DNA from: Gloeobacter violaceus PCC 7421 | GTDB taxonomy: Bacteria > Cyanobacteriota > Cyanobacteriia > Gloeobacterales > Gloeobacteraceae | Reading direction: 5' to 3' | Length of the DNA: 64,000 nt | Assembly: GCF_000011385.1 (NCBI RefSeq) | Contig: NC_005125.1 | Location: forward strand, 558,001-622,000 | The notes under the pieces: model-generated | The model's database searches: none | Told to the model about the DNA's origin: nothing | Seen by the model: the letters and a program-made list of their open reading frames with translations, nothing else | Translations under genes and position numbers: made by a program | Shown here: piece after piece, positions 34,693 to 43,085 of the stretch | Layout: every line of letters begins with the position of its first letter | Position numbering within the stretch: the first letter of the stretch is position 1

Positions 34693-35185
34693 GGCTTCTC
34701 TCACCGAACAGGTCAGCACAGCATGGACCGTGGGAAAACCGATTGCGCACGGCCCAAAATTGGACAGCGGATATCGCCAAAATTCAGATGGCGCCACCGC
34801 ATCCAAACACACTCAAATTCGCGCAAAATGCCGGAGCGCTTTGCGCAGCTGTCGGGCAGGACGAACCTGTCCGACCCCAGACTTCAACCCACACTCAAAT
34901 TCGGTAACCCGAAACACTTCAGGCTACCCGTCTACTGGGCGATAGATGCCGTATCTAACTCGGCCTGGAATCTCGATGCAAAGGATGGAGTTCAAATCGT
35001 CCCGTCGTCCAAAAAGACGTTTTGCCGTCCGTTCTCCTTCGGTTGATATTTCGCCAGAAATCTAGCGAAGTAAACGATCGCGCTCCTCCATTCGCTAGCA
35101 AACCATGGTCAATACAAGCTGTCAACCTTGTCCATGGAATATGTCAACGATTCTCGATAAAACGCTCACTGCGGTATAGCAGTGG
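34693..35185. other. Intergenic region without recognised features
   Basis: About 490 bases, less GC-rich than the surroundings. Short frames exist on the plus strand but have no ribosome sites, conserved patterns or normal codon use. It must hold the promoter of the sugar-dehydrogenase gene. At its end an imperfect hairpin CGGTATA-8-TATACCG (35172-35193) overlaps the DUF3326 stop and lacks a clear U-run. Confidence 0.5.
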
Positions 35186-36214
35186 TTATACCGGAAGCTC
35201 GGGGGCCGTTCCCTCGGCGAAGGCCACCCCTTGTTTGAGGGCGACCAACCAGCCGCACGCCTCTAGATAGGAGCGCACCCGCCGCACTTTGAGGCCGAGG
35301 CGCTCGGGGGTGACGTTCAGGCGGGTGGTGTTCTCCTCGACGGCGAGCAGCACCGGCCGGTTCGTGCTGTCCATCAAGGCGAGCAGCCCCGCTCCACCGC
35401 AGCAGTCGACGGGGCTGACCACAACATCGACCGCCGCCGCTGCGAGATCCTGTGGCAGTACCCCGGGACCGCTGACAAAGCGCGGCGCGCGCGCAAGACC
35501 GGCCAGCACGCAGGGCAAAAAAGTCGGGCCCAGCACTTCGGCAGCCACGCGCGGGTGTACCGGACCGGGGAGCGGATCGTAGTCGAAGGCGGGGGCGTGG
35601 GCGGCGGGAAGCTGCAGGTGGCGGACCACCAGATGGCTGATCACCGCCTCCACCCCGCCCACCGGATCGACACCCCGCCCCGCGCGGTAGGCAGTATCGT
35701 CGCTTTCGGGGCAGCGCGAGACAACGGCAATCGCCTCTGCTCCGGCCGTCGCGAGCCGCTGGGCGGCTGCCAGCAGCCGCTGCGGGTGGCGCAGGGTACC
35801 CCAGGCGGTGCCGACGGCACCGCCGCAAATTTCAACTCCGAGCGGTCCCTCGGTGGTGCAGTGGCCCAGGATGTCGACTCCCAGGGTGTAACGGGCCGCC
35901 TCCAGGGCATGCAGGTGCTGCTGGTGTTGGGATGCGGATAGACCCGCATCCAGCACCACTCCCACCCGGTTGCGGTGCACGGGCCGCAGCCGCCACTCGC
36001 CTTTGCAGAAGCGGTCGAGACCGTAACCTTCGACGTAGAGGGCGTTGGTGAGCGGGTAGCTGAGCAGGGCCCCGTTGAGTACGTTCGGGTGCGTAATCAG
36101 ACAGTCGGCTACCCCTGCAAGCAAACGGGCCACCGGAATGGCGTCGCCGGCAAAACCGCCCACCGCGGCGCCGACACCGGTGGGCACGAGCAACAATACC
36201 ACCAGCGGCTTCAC
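35186..36214 (-). CDS. DUF3326 family protein
   Basis: A 342-residue protein starting KPLVVLLLVPTGVGAAVGGF, matching the DUF3326 family found mainly in cyanobacteria and plants. Conserved stretches include LITHPNVLNGALLSYP, GVVLDAGLS, EAIAVVSRCPESD and DVVVSPVDCCGGAGLLALM, the last suggesting a phosphate- or nucleotide-binding loop. The function is unknown. It starts with GTG 36214, overlapping the stop of a 56-residue gene by 4 bases, so the two are translationally coupled. Confidence 0.88.
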   Translation of the reverse strand: MKPLVVLLLVPTGVGAAVGGFAGDAIPVARLLAGVADCLITHPNVLNGALLSYPLTNALYVEGYGLDRFCKGEWRLRPVHRNRVGVVLDAGLSASQHQQHLHALEAARYTLGVDILGHCTTEGPLGVEICGGAVGTAWGTLRHPQRLLAAAQRLATAGAEAIAVVSRCPESDDTAYRAGRGVDPVGGVEAVISHLVVRHLQLPAAHAPAFDYDPLPGPVHPRVAAEVLGPTFLPCVLAGLARAPRFVSGPGVLPQDLAAAAVDVVVSPVDCCGGAGLLALMDSTNRPVLLAVEENTTRLNVTPERLGLKVRRVRSYLEACGWLVALKQGVAFAEGTAPELPV

Positions 36215-36381
36215 GCGCCGACGACGACCGCCTCGACGCGCACCGGCCCGCCCGCCTCATCGGCCTCGACGATCGCCCAGCGCAGGGGTTCGCCATGGGC
36301 TTGCAGGGCCTGCTCGATCTGGGGCGAAAGTGCCTTGCCGCGGTCGAGTTCGATTTCCGCTTCGATGTACTGGACGCACAT
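36211..36381 (-). CDS. Small conserved-looking protein overlapping DUF3326
   Basis: A 56-residue protein. It starts MCVQYIEAEIELDRGKALSP and ends with AVVVGA. The pattern is beta-alpha-beta, with an alpha helix over QIEQALQAHGEPLRWAIVEA. A GGGAG ribosome site lies about 7 bases before ATG 36381. Its TGA overlaps the GTG of the DUF3326 gene (GTGA). The good ribosome site, coupled overlap and amphipathic helix support a real gene. Function unknown; probably a partner of DUF3326. Confidence 0.7.
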   Translation of the reverse strand: MCVQYIEAEIELDRGKALSPQIEQALQAHGEPLRWAIVEADEAGGPVRVEAVVVGA

Positions 36382-36477
36382 AGACGCTCCCGGTCACTGG
36401 TGTTGCCATTATCGGCGAGGCGATCGGCCCCGGCAACGGCTGTGGCAGAATTGCGGGAGTCTTTAGATCCATCCGCG

Positions 36478-37977
36478 ATGCCCATCGCCCTGTTGAGCGT
36501 TTCCGACAAGACCGGTCTGGTCGACTTTGCCCGTGCCCTGGTGACGGAATTTGAGTATCAGCTCATCAGCTCCGGCGGCACCGCCCGGGCGCTCGCCGAG
36601 GCGGGTGTTCCGGTGCAGGAAGTGGGCGATTTTACCGGTGCCGCCGAGATGCTGGGCGGGCGGGTCAAGACACTGCATCCCAAGATCCACGGCGGCATCC
36701 TGGCGCGCCGCGACCAGGAATCGGACCGGCGCGACCTGGAGACCCACAGCATCGCACCCATCGATCTGGTGGTGGTCAATCTCTACCCGTTCGAGCAAGA
36801 TCCGCGCATCGAGCAAATCGACGTGGGCGGCCCGACGATGGTGCGTGCCGCCGCCAAAAACCACGCCTTTGTGACGGTGCTGGTCTCACCGGGTCAGTAC
36901 GAGGGGTGCCTGGCCGAGTTGCGCCGCAACCGCGGTGTGACGACGCTGCCCTTTCGCGCCGCTTGCGCAGCGGCGGCTTTTGCGCGCACCGCCGCCTACG
37001 ACCGGGCGATCGCCGCGTGGTTTGCCGGTTCTGAACCGGTCCTGGGCGAGCGGCTAGTCCTGGAACTGGAGCGGGTGCAGCCCTTGCGCTATGGCGAGAA
37101 TCCTCACCAGGCCGCCGCCTGGTACCGCCACGGCCCGGCGGCGGGTTGGAGTACGGGTCGCATCCTCCAGGGCAAGGCCCTCAGTTTCAACAACCTCATC
37201 GACCTGGAGGCAAGTCGCCGCCTGGTGGCCGAATTCGACGACACCCCGGCGGCAGTGATCATCAAGCACACCAATCCCTGCGGGGTGGCTGCAGACGCCA
37301 CGATTGCCGCAGCCTACCGCCGTGCCTTCGATGCCGACAGCGCCTCCGCCTTTGGTGGAATCGTTGCTCTCAACCGGCCCTGCGACGAACCGACAGCCGC
37401 CCTGCTGGGCCAGACTTTTCTAGAGTGCGTCGTCGCCCCCGCCTTCACCCTGGGGGCGTTGGCTTTGCTTGAACGCAAGAAAAACCTGCGCCTGCTGGAA
37501 CTGGCAGATCTGACCACCCCGCCGGTGTTTGACGTCAAGCCCATAAGCGGTGGCTTTTTGATCCAGCAGGTGGACGCGCCGGTGCGCGCTGAGGATTGGA
37601 AAGTGGTCACCGAGGCGGTGCCCGATGAAGACCAAAGAGCGGAGTTACTGTTCGCCTGGAAAGTCTGCCAGCACGTCAAATCGAACGCTATCGTCGTGAG
37701 CCATCTTCGCCAGACGCTGGGGGTCGGCGCCGGTCAGATGAACCGGGTAGGTTCAGCCCGACTGGCTCTCGCCCAAGCAGGCGAGAAAGCCCGGGGGGCA
37801 GTGCTTGCAAGCGACGGCTTTTTTCCGTTCGACGACACCGTGCGCGCCGCCGCCGAGCGCGGTATCCGGGCTATCGTTCAGCCCGGGGGCAGCCTGCGCG
37901 ACGAAGATTCGATCCGCGCCTGCAACGAACTTGGGGTGGCGATGGTTTTTACCGGTGTGCGCCACTTCTTGCACTGA
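36478..37977 (+). CDS. purH: Bifunctional AICAR formyltransferase / IMP cyclohydrolase
   Basis: A 499-residue enzyme for the last two steps of IMP synthesis. The N-terminal IMP cyclohydrolase domain (about 1-190) has LLSVSDKTGLVDFARAL, ISSGGTARALAEAG and GGRVKTLHPKIHGGILARRD. The C-terminal AICAR formyltransferase domain (about 200-499) has LRYGENPHQAAAWY, IIKHTNPCGVA, with the catalytic Lys-His, KSNAIVVS and GQMNRVGSARLAL. Length is close to the family's 510-530. ATG at 36478; the stop is 4 bases from the convergent gene. Confidence 0.95.
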   Translation: MPIALLSVSDKTGLVDFARALVTEFEYQLISSGGTARALAEAGVPVQEVGDFTGAAEMLGGRVKTLHPKIHGGILARRDQESDRRDLETHSIAPIDLVVVNLYPFEQDPRIEQIDVGGPTMVRAAAKNHAFVTVLVSPGQYEGCLAELRRNRGVTTLPFRAACAAAAFARTAAYDRAIAAWFAGSEPVLGERLVLELERVQPLRYGENPHQAAAWYRHGPAAGWSTGRILQGKALSFNNLIDLEASRRLVAEFDDTPAAVIIKHTNPCGVAADATIAAAYRRAFDADSASAFGGIVALNRPCDEPTAALLGQTFLECVVAPAFTLGALALLERKKNLRLLELADLTTPPVFDVKPISGGFLIQQVDAPVRAEDWKVVTEAVPDEDQRAELLFAWKVCQHVKSNAIVVSHLRQTLGVGAGQMNRVGSARLALAQAGEKARGAVLASDGFFPFDDTVRAAAERGIRAIVQPGGSLRDEDSIRACNELGVAMVFTGVRHFLH

Positions 37978-37980
37978 GCG

Positions 37981-38835
37981 CTACGGTTTGCAGGGATAGC
38001 GCATCAAAACGGGCTTCACTTCGCTGGTGGTGGAAAAATGGCCCTCGTTGCCGTCGATGCCGATCGCCTCGCCCTGGGGCTCTTTCTCGAGGGCAATGGC
38101 CTCCGGCGCCCGGGCCAACAGTTGCTCCCAGTTCTCAGCCGCACCGCGCTGCCAACGAAAGGCCGTCAAATAACTGCGCAGCATCAAGATCTTGCCATCC
38201 GGGCTCATCGCCGCACCGCTCAGCAAATTGTCGCCGATTTCGCGCTCGCTCAAATCAAGACGGGCAATGGGCTTCAGGGCCGTCTCCGCCGGATCGAGGC
38301 TGCGGGCGTAGACGCGGCTGAGGCCGGAAAATTCTTTGGTAAAGAGCACCAGTTGCCGATTCTGCTCATCGTAGACGAGTGCTTCGGCGTCGGCGGGCCG
38401 GTCGGGATAGCGCAACGGCAGAGCCAGCAGTACCTCAACTTTGCTGTTGGCGGGCTCCGGCTCGCGCACGACATAAATGGTCAGATCCTGGCGCTTGAGG
38501 GCGTTGTTGCCGATATCGCCAATAAATAGACAGCGGCCATTCCCGTCTGGACAGCGGCCCGCTGCCAGGTCTTCCCAGTCGACATTATTGGCCCCGGCGA
38601 CGCTCACTTTGCCTTTCAGCTTGCTTGAGTCATCCACGGCGTACAGATGCGCTCCGTCCCCCGAATCGTTGATGAACCACCAGAAATTGCCGGAACCACC
38701 GCGTACCATGCCGGAGACTTCTGCCAGGAGGGGCACGGGCAGTTGGGCCATCGCCTGCGGCTGGCAGGCGGAACGGGCAGGGGCGGCGATCAGTATCCAG
38801 ATCGCCGCGGCGATGAGCCAGCGCGGGGTGTGCAT
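37981..38835 (-). CDS. Secreted beta-propeller-like protein downstream of phoX
   Basis: A 284-residue exported protein. The signal peptide (PRWLIAAAIWILIAAPARSA) is cut near residue 24. The mature part is beta-rich, with FWWFINDSGDGAHLYAVDDS, NVDWEDLAAGRCPDGNGRCL, FIGDIGNNALKRQDLTIY and DAEALVYDEQNRQLVLFTKE. Such GDxGxN patterns occur in secreted six-bladed propellers and esterase-like proteins. It starts 31 bases after phoX on the same strand, so co-expression with the phosphatase is likely. Catalytic activity cannot be inferred. An in-frame start also lies at 38856. Confidence 0.7.
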   Translation of the reverse strand: MHTPRWLIAAAIWILIAAPARSACQPQAMAQLPVPLLAEVSGMVRGGSGNFWWFINDSGDGAHLYAVDDSSKLKGKVSVAGANNVDWEDLAAGRCPDGNGRCLFIGDIGNNALKRQDLTIYVVREPEPANSKVEVLLALPLRYPDRPADAEALVYDEQNRQLVLFTKEFSGLSRVYARSLDPAETALKPIARLDLSEREIGDNLLSGAAMSPDGKILMLRSYLTAFRWQRGAAENWEQLLARAPEAIALEKEPQGEAIGIDGNEGHFSTTSEVKPVLMRYPCKP

Positions 38836-38865
38836 GTTCCCACTGTAGACCCGCAAAGGCGCAGA

Positions 38866-40965
38866 CTAGCGCCGCCGGATAGCCACCACACAGGGTTTGG
38901 GCGGACCGCCGTCGGTACTCGGGAAATTGCTGCCGGCCGGAATCGAGCGCGTCTGCACGAAGGTGCGCTTGCCATCGGCGCTGAGCAGTTCGTACTCCGT
39001 CTCGGGCCGGGTAGCGCCGTTTTTGCGCCAGCCGCCCCCCTCGCCGGGGTGCTGCACCGCCAGAAAAAGCGTTCGGCCATCGTTAGTGAAAGTCGGACCG
39101 GTCAGTTCGCACTCCACCGGACCGGTGGCAAAAGGCAAGGCCGTGCCCGCCTTCGCCCCGTCGGTGGCCATAAACCACAGCGTGTTGCTGCCAAAGAGGC
39201 CACTAGTGGCACTGGCGCGGGCGTTGGTCCGGTTTGGGACCGGCTGGTTCTGATTGCCGATATCCGAGCAGATCCAGAGGTTTGCCTGACTGTCGAAGCA
39301 GAGGTTGTCGGGAAAGGCGAAGCCCGCCCCGCCCGCGGCAATCTCGCCGGAATTCGCAAATGTCTTCCAGCGAAAGCGCAACGCCGCCGGATCGTTCGCC
39401 TCCTCAAACAGACGGTAAATAGCGCCGTGGGGCGGTTTGTCGCGCTTGTCTTCACTTTTGAAGGCGGTCACAAAAATGCGATCGTCGGGGCCGCCCTCGG
39501 GGCTCGCGGCCCCGGAGGTGTAGGCGATAAAGACCGATCCGTCGGTGGGGTGAATTTCGAGATCCTCCGGGCGGGCGGTGGGGGTGCCGCCCACGGCGTT
39601 GGCCGCCAAAAAGGCGTCGATGAGCATGGCCCCTTCGCTCTCGTAGAGATCGGCAAGGGTTTTGTAGCGTTCTTTGAAAGCCGCCGCCTGCTCGGGAGTA
39701 TCCACCGCCACCGGTCCGCCCGCGGGCCGGTTGGGCAGGAGCACACGCCCCCCCGCGACGTGGGTGGGGTCGGCCGGATCGACGGGGGTGGCAAGCACCA
39801 GGGGCACCCACTCGCCGGTGCCGTCGGGCCGGTAGCGGGCGATGTAGAGCGTCCCCTCGGCCAGTAAGGCGCTGCCCGCCGCACCGGCGGCGGCGCGGTA
39901 AGGATTGCGGCTGACGAACTTCCAGGTATGACCGCCGGTGCGGTCGTCGCCCATATAGCAGGCAAGCGGCTTGCCCTCCACGGCGCGGACGGCGACGTTC
40001 TCGTGGCGGAAACGACCCAGGGCGGTGCGCTTGACAGGGACGGCTTCCGGGCGGCGCGGGTCGATTTCGACCACCCAGCCGTACTTGTTGGGCGCAAGCC
40101 CGAGGGCCGCCCCGGCAAAATCGCCGAAACTGGCCGGGTCGAAGCCGACTTTGGCGGGCACCGGTACGCCCCGGCTATCGACGGCGTCGGGCACCTGGGA
40201 TTGAAAATTTTCTTCGCAGCTGAGCACCGTTCCCCAGGGGGTGACCCCGCCGGAGCAGTTGGCGAAGGTGCCGACGATCCGCTTACCGAGGCCGTCTTTG
40301 CCCGCTGCAAGCACCGTGGCAGCAGGTCCATCCGCGTCGAGGAGCCGCTCGGGTTTGTCGAGTCCCTCGATGCCCGAGACGCGACGGTTGTACTTGCTGC
40401 CTTTGACGACCTGGTAACGGCCGGACGGGTCACGGCGCAGGTGAACGATGGAGCCCCCCTGCTCGTAGAGCACGGCTTTTGCCAGGGCGCGTTTTTGTTC
40501 GTCATCGAGGCTGCCGGCCTGGGTGCGCAGCACCGCCTCGCCCGGCAAGGGTTTGCCAATCACACTGTTGTAAGTATCAAGCCAGGGCTTCTCGCTCACG
40601 TATTCGTGGTTGACCCACAGCAAGCCCTCGCTATCGTCCGCACCCAGGGGTAAAAAGGCGGTGAAGTCGTTGTTGTAGCCGAAGTGGTCGGCCGGATCGG
40701 CGAACACCCGATCGCCCCAGGCGACCACGACCTCGTAGCGGTACTCGCGCGGCACCACCAGGGCATCTTTGACTTCGAAACGGGTCAATTCCCCAAAGGT
40801 GGGCGCCATCGGTGCCGGCACCGCCACGGGGGTGAATCCCGGCAGTTTGCCCGCGCCGGGCACGAACGCTTTGCGGGCGGCTTCGGCCGGAGCGGGCAGA
40901 AGGGTGGCAGCTCCGGCGGCGGCGAGAAACTCAAGAAAATCGCGGCGTTGCATCACACTGTCCAT
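38866..40965 (-). CDS. phoX: PhoX-family alkaline phosphatase / DUF839 protein, Tat-exported
   Basis: A 699-residue protein of the PhoX (DUF839) family, calcium- and iron-dependent phosphatases secreted by the Tat pathway. The N-terminus carries the twin-arginine motif MQRRDFLEFLAAAGAATLLP and a cleavage region ending PAEAA. Conserved stretches include YNNDFTAFLPLGADDSEGLL, WVNHEYVSEKPW, NCSGGVTPWGTVLSCEENFQ, ENVAVRAVEGK, DNLCFDSQANLWICSDIG and TGPVECELTGPTFTNDGRTL, with probable metal ligands in the propeller loops. ATG 40965 or 40953 are both possible. A single CTTAAC half-site lies about 45 bases upstream. Confidence 0.88.
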   Translation of the reverse strand: MDSVMQRRDFLEFLAAAGAATLLPAPAEAARKAFVPGAGKLPGFTPVAVPAPMAPTFGELTRFEVKDALVVPREYRYEVVVAWGDRVFADPADHFGYNNDFTAFLPLGADDSEGLLWVNHEYVSEKPWLDTYNSVIGKPLPGEAVLRTQAGSLDDEQKRALAKAVLYEQGGSIVHLRRDPSGRYQVVKGSKYNRRVSGIEGLDKPERLLDADGPAATVLAAGKDGLGKRIVGTFANCSGGVTPWGTVLSCEENFQSQVPDAVDSRGVPVPAKVGFDPASFGDFAGAALGLAPNKYGWVVEIDPRRPEAVPVKRTALGRFRHENVAVRAVEGKPLACYMGDDRTGGHTWKFVSRNPYRAAAGAAGSALLAEGTLYIARYRPDGTGEWVPLVLATPVDPADPTHVAGGRVLLPNRPAGGPVAVDTPEQAAAFKERYKTLADLYESEGAMLIDAFLAANAVGGTPTARPEDLEIHPTDGSVFIAYTSGAASPEGGPDDRIFVTAFKSEDKRDKPPHGAIYRLFEEANDPAALRFRWKTFANSGEIAAGGAGFAFPDNLCFDSQANLWICSDIGNQNQPVPNRTNARASATSGLFGSNTLWFMATDGAKAGTALPFATGPVECELTGPTFTNDGRTLFLAVQHPGEGGGWRKNGATRPETEYELLSADGKRTFVQTRSIPAGSNFPSTDGGPPKPCVVAIRRR

Positions 40966-41054
40966 CAAAGTCCTGACGCCTTCTCAGGATAGTCAACAAA
41001 GGCCGGTGCTGTTAAGTTTTCTAAAACACCTGCTGGGTAAAACCAGGATCAGCC

Positions 41055-41312
41055 TTGAACTTTGTACTGTCTAACCATGCCAAGGAAGAACTTGCACGGC
41101 GTGACATCCCTCTAGAAGTGCTTGAGGTGGTTCTTGCCGCTCCTGAGCAAATCCTCGAAGAGGATGACTTGAGTGTGTTTCAAGCAAGGTACGCAGCAAC
41201 CAACGGCAAAACTTACTTACTTCGGGCTTACGTCAACAGTAGTGTCGAGCCTGCCAGGGTGGTCACCGTCTACCGGACCAGTAAGATCGAGAAGTATTGG
41301 AGGCCGGGATGA
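41055..41312 (+). CDS. DUF4258 protein, possible toxin of a two-gene module
   Basis: An 85-residue protein with FVLSNHAKEELARRDIPLEV, VLAAPEQILEEDD, SVFQARYAATNGKTYLLRAY and VVTVYRTSKIEKYW. This is the DUF4258 pattern, a RelE/HigB-like fold often found as the first gene of a toxin-antitoxin-like pair. The start appears to be TTG 41055 with AGGA upstream. Its stop overlaps the ATG of the DUF2283 gene. No activity is shown by the sequence. Confidence 0.8.
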   Translation: MNFVLSNHAKEELARRDIPLEVLEVVLAAPEQILEEDDLSVFQARYAATNGKTYLLRAYVNSSVEPARVVTVYRTSKIEKYWRPG

Positions 41313-41521
41313 AAGCTCACTACAACCAGGACGTGGATATCCTCCGCATAGTTTGGTCCGAGTCGCCCATCGAGCAAAGCGACGAGTTACAACCAGGAGT
41401 CATCCTTGATTACGACGGTAGCGGCCGGGTGGTCGGCGTCGAGATCCTCAACGCCTCCAGGCAAGTCGAAAACCTGCGCAACCACGACTCCATACCCGTG
41501 CTCCAGCGCGAGGGGCGCTAA
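41309..41521 (+). CDS. DUF2283 protein, partner of DUF4258
   Basis: A 70-residue protein of the DUF2283 family: MKAHYNQDVDILRIVWSE, then ELQPGVILDYDGSGRVVGVE and EILNASRQVEN. It overlaps the DUF4258 gene by 4 bases (ATGA) and the convergent oxidoreductase stop by 4. DUF4258-DUF2283 pairs recur in many bacteria and are suspected toxin-antitoxin modules, with this protein as the likely antitoxin. It has no visible DNA-binding motif. Confidence 0.85.
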   Translation: MKAHYNQDVDILRIVWSESPIEQSDELQPGVILDYDGSGRVVGVEILNASRQVENLRNHDSIPVLQREGR

Positions 41522-43041
41522 CGCAACCAGGCGAGCCACTTCTCGGTAAAGGGTCTGAGCCGTTCAAGCGAGCGGGACTCATAAGCGTCGGCTACTTTGC
41601 GGATGATTTCCGCCTGGGTCGGGTAGGGATGAATGACTTGAGAAAGCGTGGCGAGGCCCTTGCCCGCTACCATCGCCAGGGTGATTTCGGAAATCATCTC
41701 CCCCGCGTGGCGGGCCACCAGCGTCGCCCCCAGGATCTTGTCGCTGCCCTGCTTGAGCAGCACCGCGATAAAGCCATCCTCTTCGCCGTCGGTCAGGGCA
41801 CGGTCCGACTCGGCAAGCGGCAGGCGGATAGTGTCGAAGGCGATGCCCCGCTTGCGCGCCTCGTCCTCGCCTAGACCGACATGGGCTATCTCGGGGTCGG
41901 TGTAGGTGCACCAGGGCATGGTGAGGGCACTCGTTTTTTTTTGACCCAGAACGAGGGTTCCCCCAAACAGGGCGTTTTCGAGGGCGATGCGGGCGGAAGC
42001 CTCGGCGGCGTGGGTGAATTTCCAGGGCAGGCAAATATCGCCGCAGGCGTAAATGCGGGGATTGCTGGTGCATAGCCGGTCGTCCACCTCGACGCCGCCT
42101 TTGCCATAGCGCACCCCGGCCGCTTCGAGGCCGAGGCCCTCGACGTTGGGAACGCGCCCGGCCGCGAGCAAAATCGCCTCGCAGGCGACCTGCTCGCCCC
42201 CCGCTAGATGTACGGTTTTGATGCTGCCCGCGCGGCTCACCTTCTCGATGCGGGCCTTGGTGAGCACCCGCACCCCGTCGCGCTCCAGGGCACAGCCTAC
42301 GATCCGAGAGGTCTCGGGGTCTTCGCGGTCGAGCACGCGCTCGTTTTTGTGCAGCAGCGTCACCTGCGACCCGAGACGGGCAAAGCTCTGGGCAAGTTCG
42401 CAGCCGATTGGACCGCCGCCGATCACCACCAGCCGTTCCGGCCGCTCGGTGAGGGAGAATACCGTCTCGTTGGTGAGGAAGCCCGCTTCCGCCAGGCCCG
42501 CAATCTCGGGTCTGGCCGCCCGGCCGCCGGTGGCGACGATGGCGCGCTTGAAACGCAACTCCACCTCGCCCACCCGGACCGTGTCCGGACCGGTGAAGCG
42601 CGCCGCCCCCAAAAACACGTCAACACCCCAATTTTTGAAGCGCTCCGCTGCGTCGTGGGGACTGATGTCGGCGCGCACCCGCCGGAGGCGCTCCATCACC
42701 GCGCCGAAGTCAGCTTCGACATTACCGTGCACCCGGATGCCGTAGCGGTGGGCGTCCTTGACATCGGCCATCGCCCGGGCGGAGCGGATAAGCGCCTTGG
42801 AGGGCACGCATCCGGCCACCAGACAATCACCCCCCAGCAGGTGACGCTCCACCAACGCGACTTTGCCTCCCAACAGCGCTGCACCCCCCGCGCTCACCAA
42901 CCCCGCCGTGCCGCCTCCGATCACCACCAGGTTGTAGCGCCCGGCGGGCTTCGGGTTGACCCAGTCCAGCGGATGGGTGTGGGCCACAAGCCGCGTGTTG
43001 TGGACATCCATGGGGGCGATGCCGATTGGCTGTTCGCTCAT
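41518..43041 (-). CDS. Mercuric-reductase-like FAD disulfide oxidoreductase
   Basis: A 507-residue protein of the class I pyridine nucleotide-disulfide oxidoreductases. FAD binding: NLVVIGGGTAGLVSAGGAAL (about 37-56). The redox cysteine pair lies in GGDCLVAGCVPSKALIRSA. NAD(P)H binding: LVVIGGGPIGCELAQSFARL. The C-terminal dimer interface ends in HPYPTQAEIIRKVADAYES, with the HPYPT pattern of mercuric-reductase-like members rather than HPHPT of lipoamide dehydrogenase. There is no N-terminal HMA domain and no C-terminal vicinal cysteine pair, so mercury reduction is doubtful. Confidence 0.85.
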   Translation of the reverse strand: MSEQPIGIAPMDVHNTRLVAHTHPLDWVNPKPAGRYNLVVIGGGTAGLVSAGGAALLGGKVALVERHLLGGDCLVAGCVPSKALIRSARAMADVKDAHRYGIRVHGNVEADFGAVMERLRRVRADISPHDAAERFKNWGVDVFLGAARFTGPDTVRVGEVELRFKRAIVATGGRAARPEIAGLAEAGFLTNETVFSLTERPERLVVIGGGPIGCELAQSFARLGSQVTLLHKNERVLDREDPETSRIVGCALERDGVRVLTKARIEKVSRAGSIKTVHLAGGEQVACEAILLAAGRVPNVEGLGLEAAGVRYGKGGVEVDDRLCTSNPRIYACGDICLPWKFTHAAEASARIALENALFGGTLVLGQKKTSALTMPWCTYTDPEIAHVGLGEDEARKRGIAFDTIRLPLAESDRALTDGEEDGFIAVLLKQGSDKILGATLVARHAGEMISEITLAMVAGKGLATLSQVIHPYPTQAEIIRKVADAYESRSLERLRPFTEKWLAWLR

Positions 43042-43085
43042 CGATTGACCCGAAAGATTGACTTCATTCTATGAAATAGGTTTGC

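Noticed and set aside
35172-35193. Hairpin CGGTATA-8-TATACCG at the DUF3326 stop
   Set aside because: It overlaps the stop codon and has no T-run on the minus strand, so it is not called a terminator.
41011-41016. A single CTTAAC half-site upstream of phoX
   Set aside because: Only one half-site is seen without an 11-base repeat, so it is not called a Pho box.
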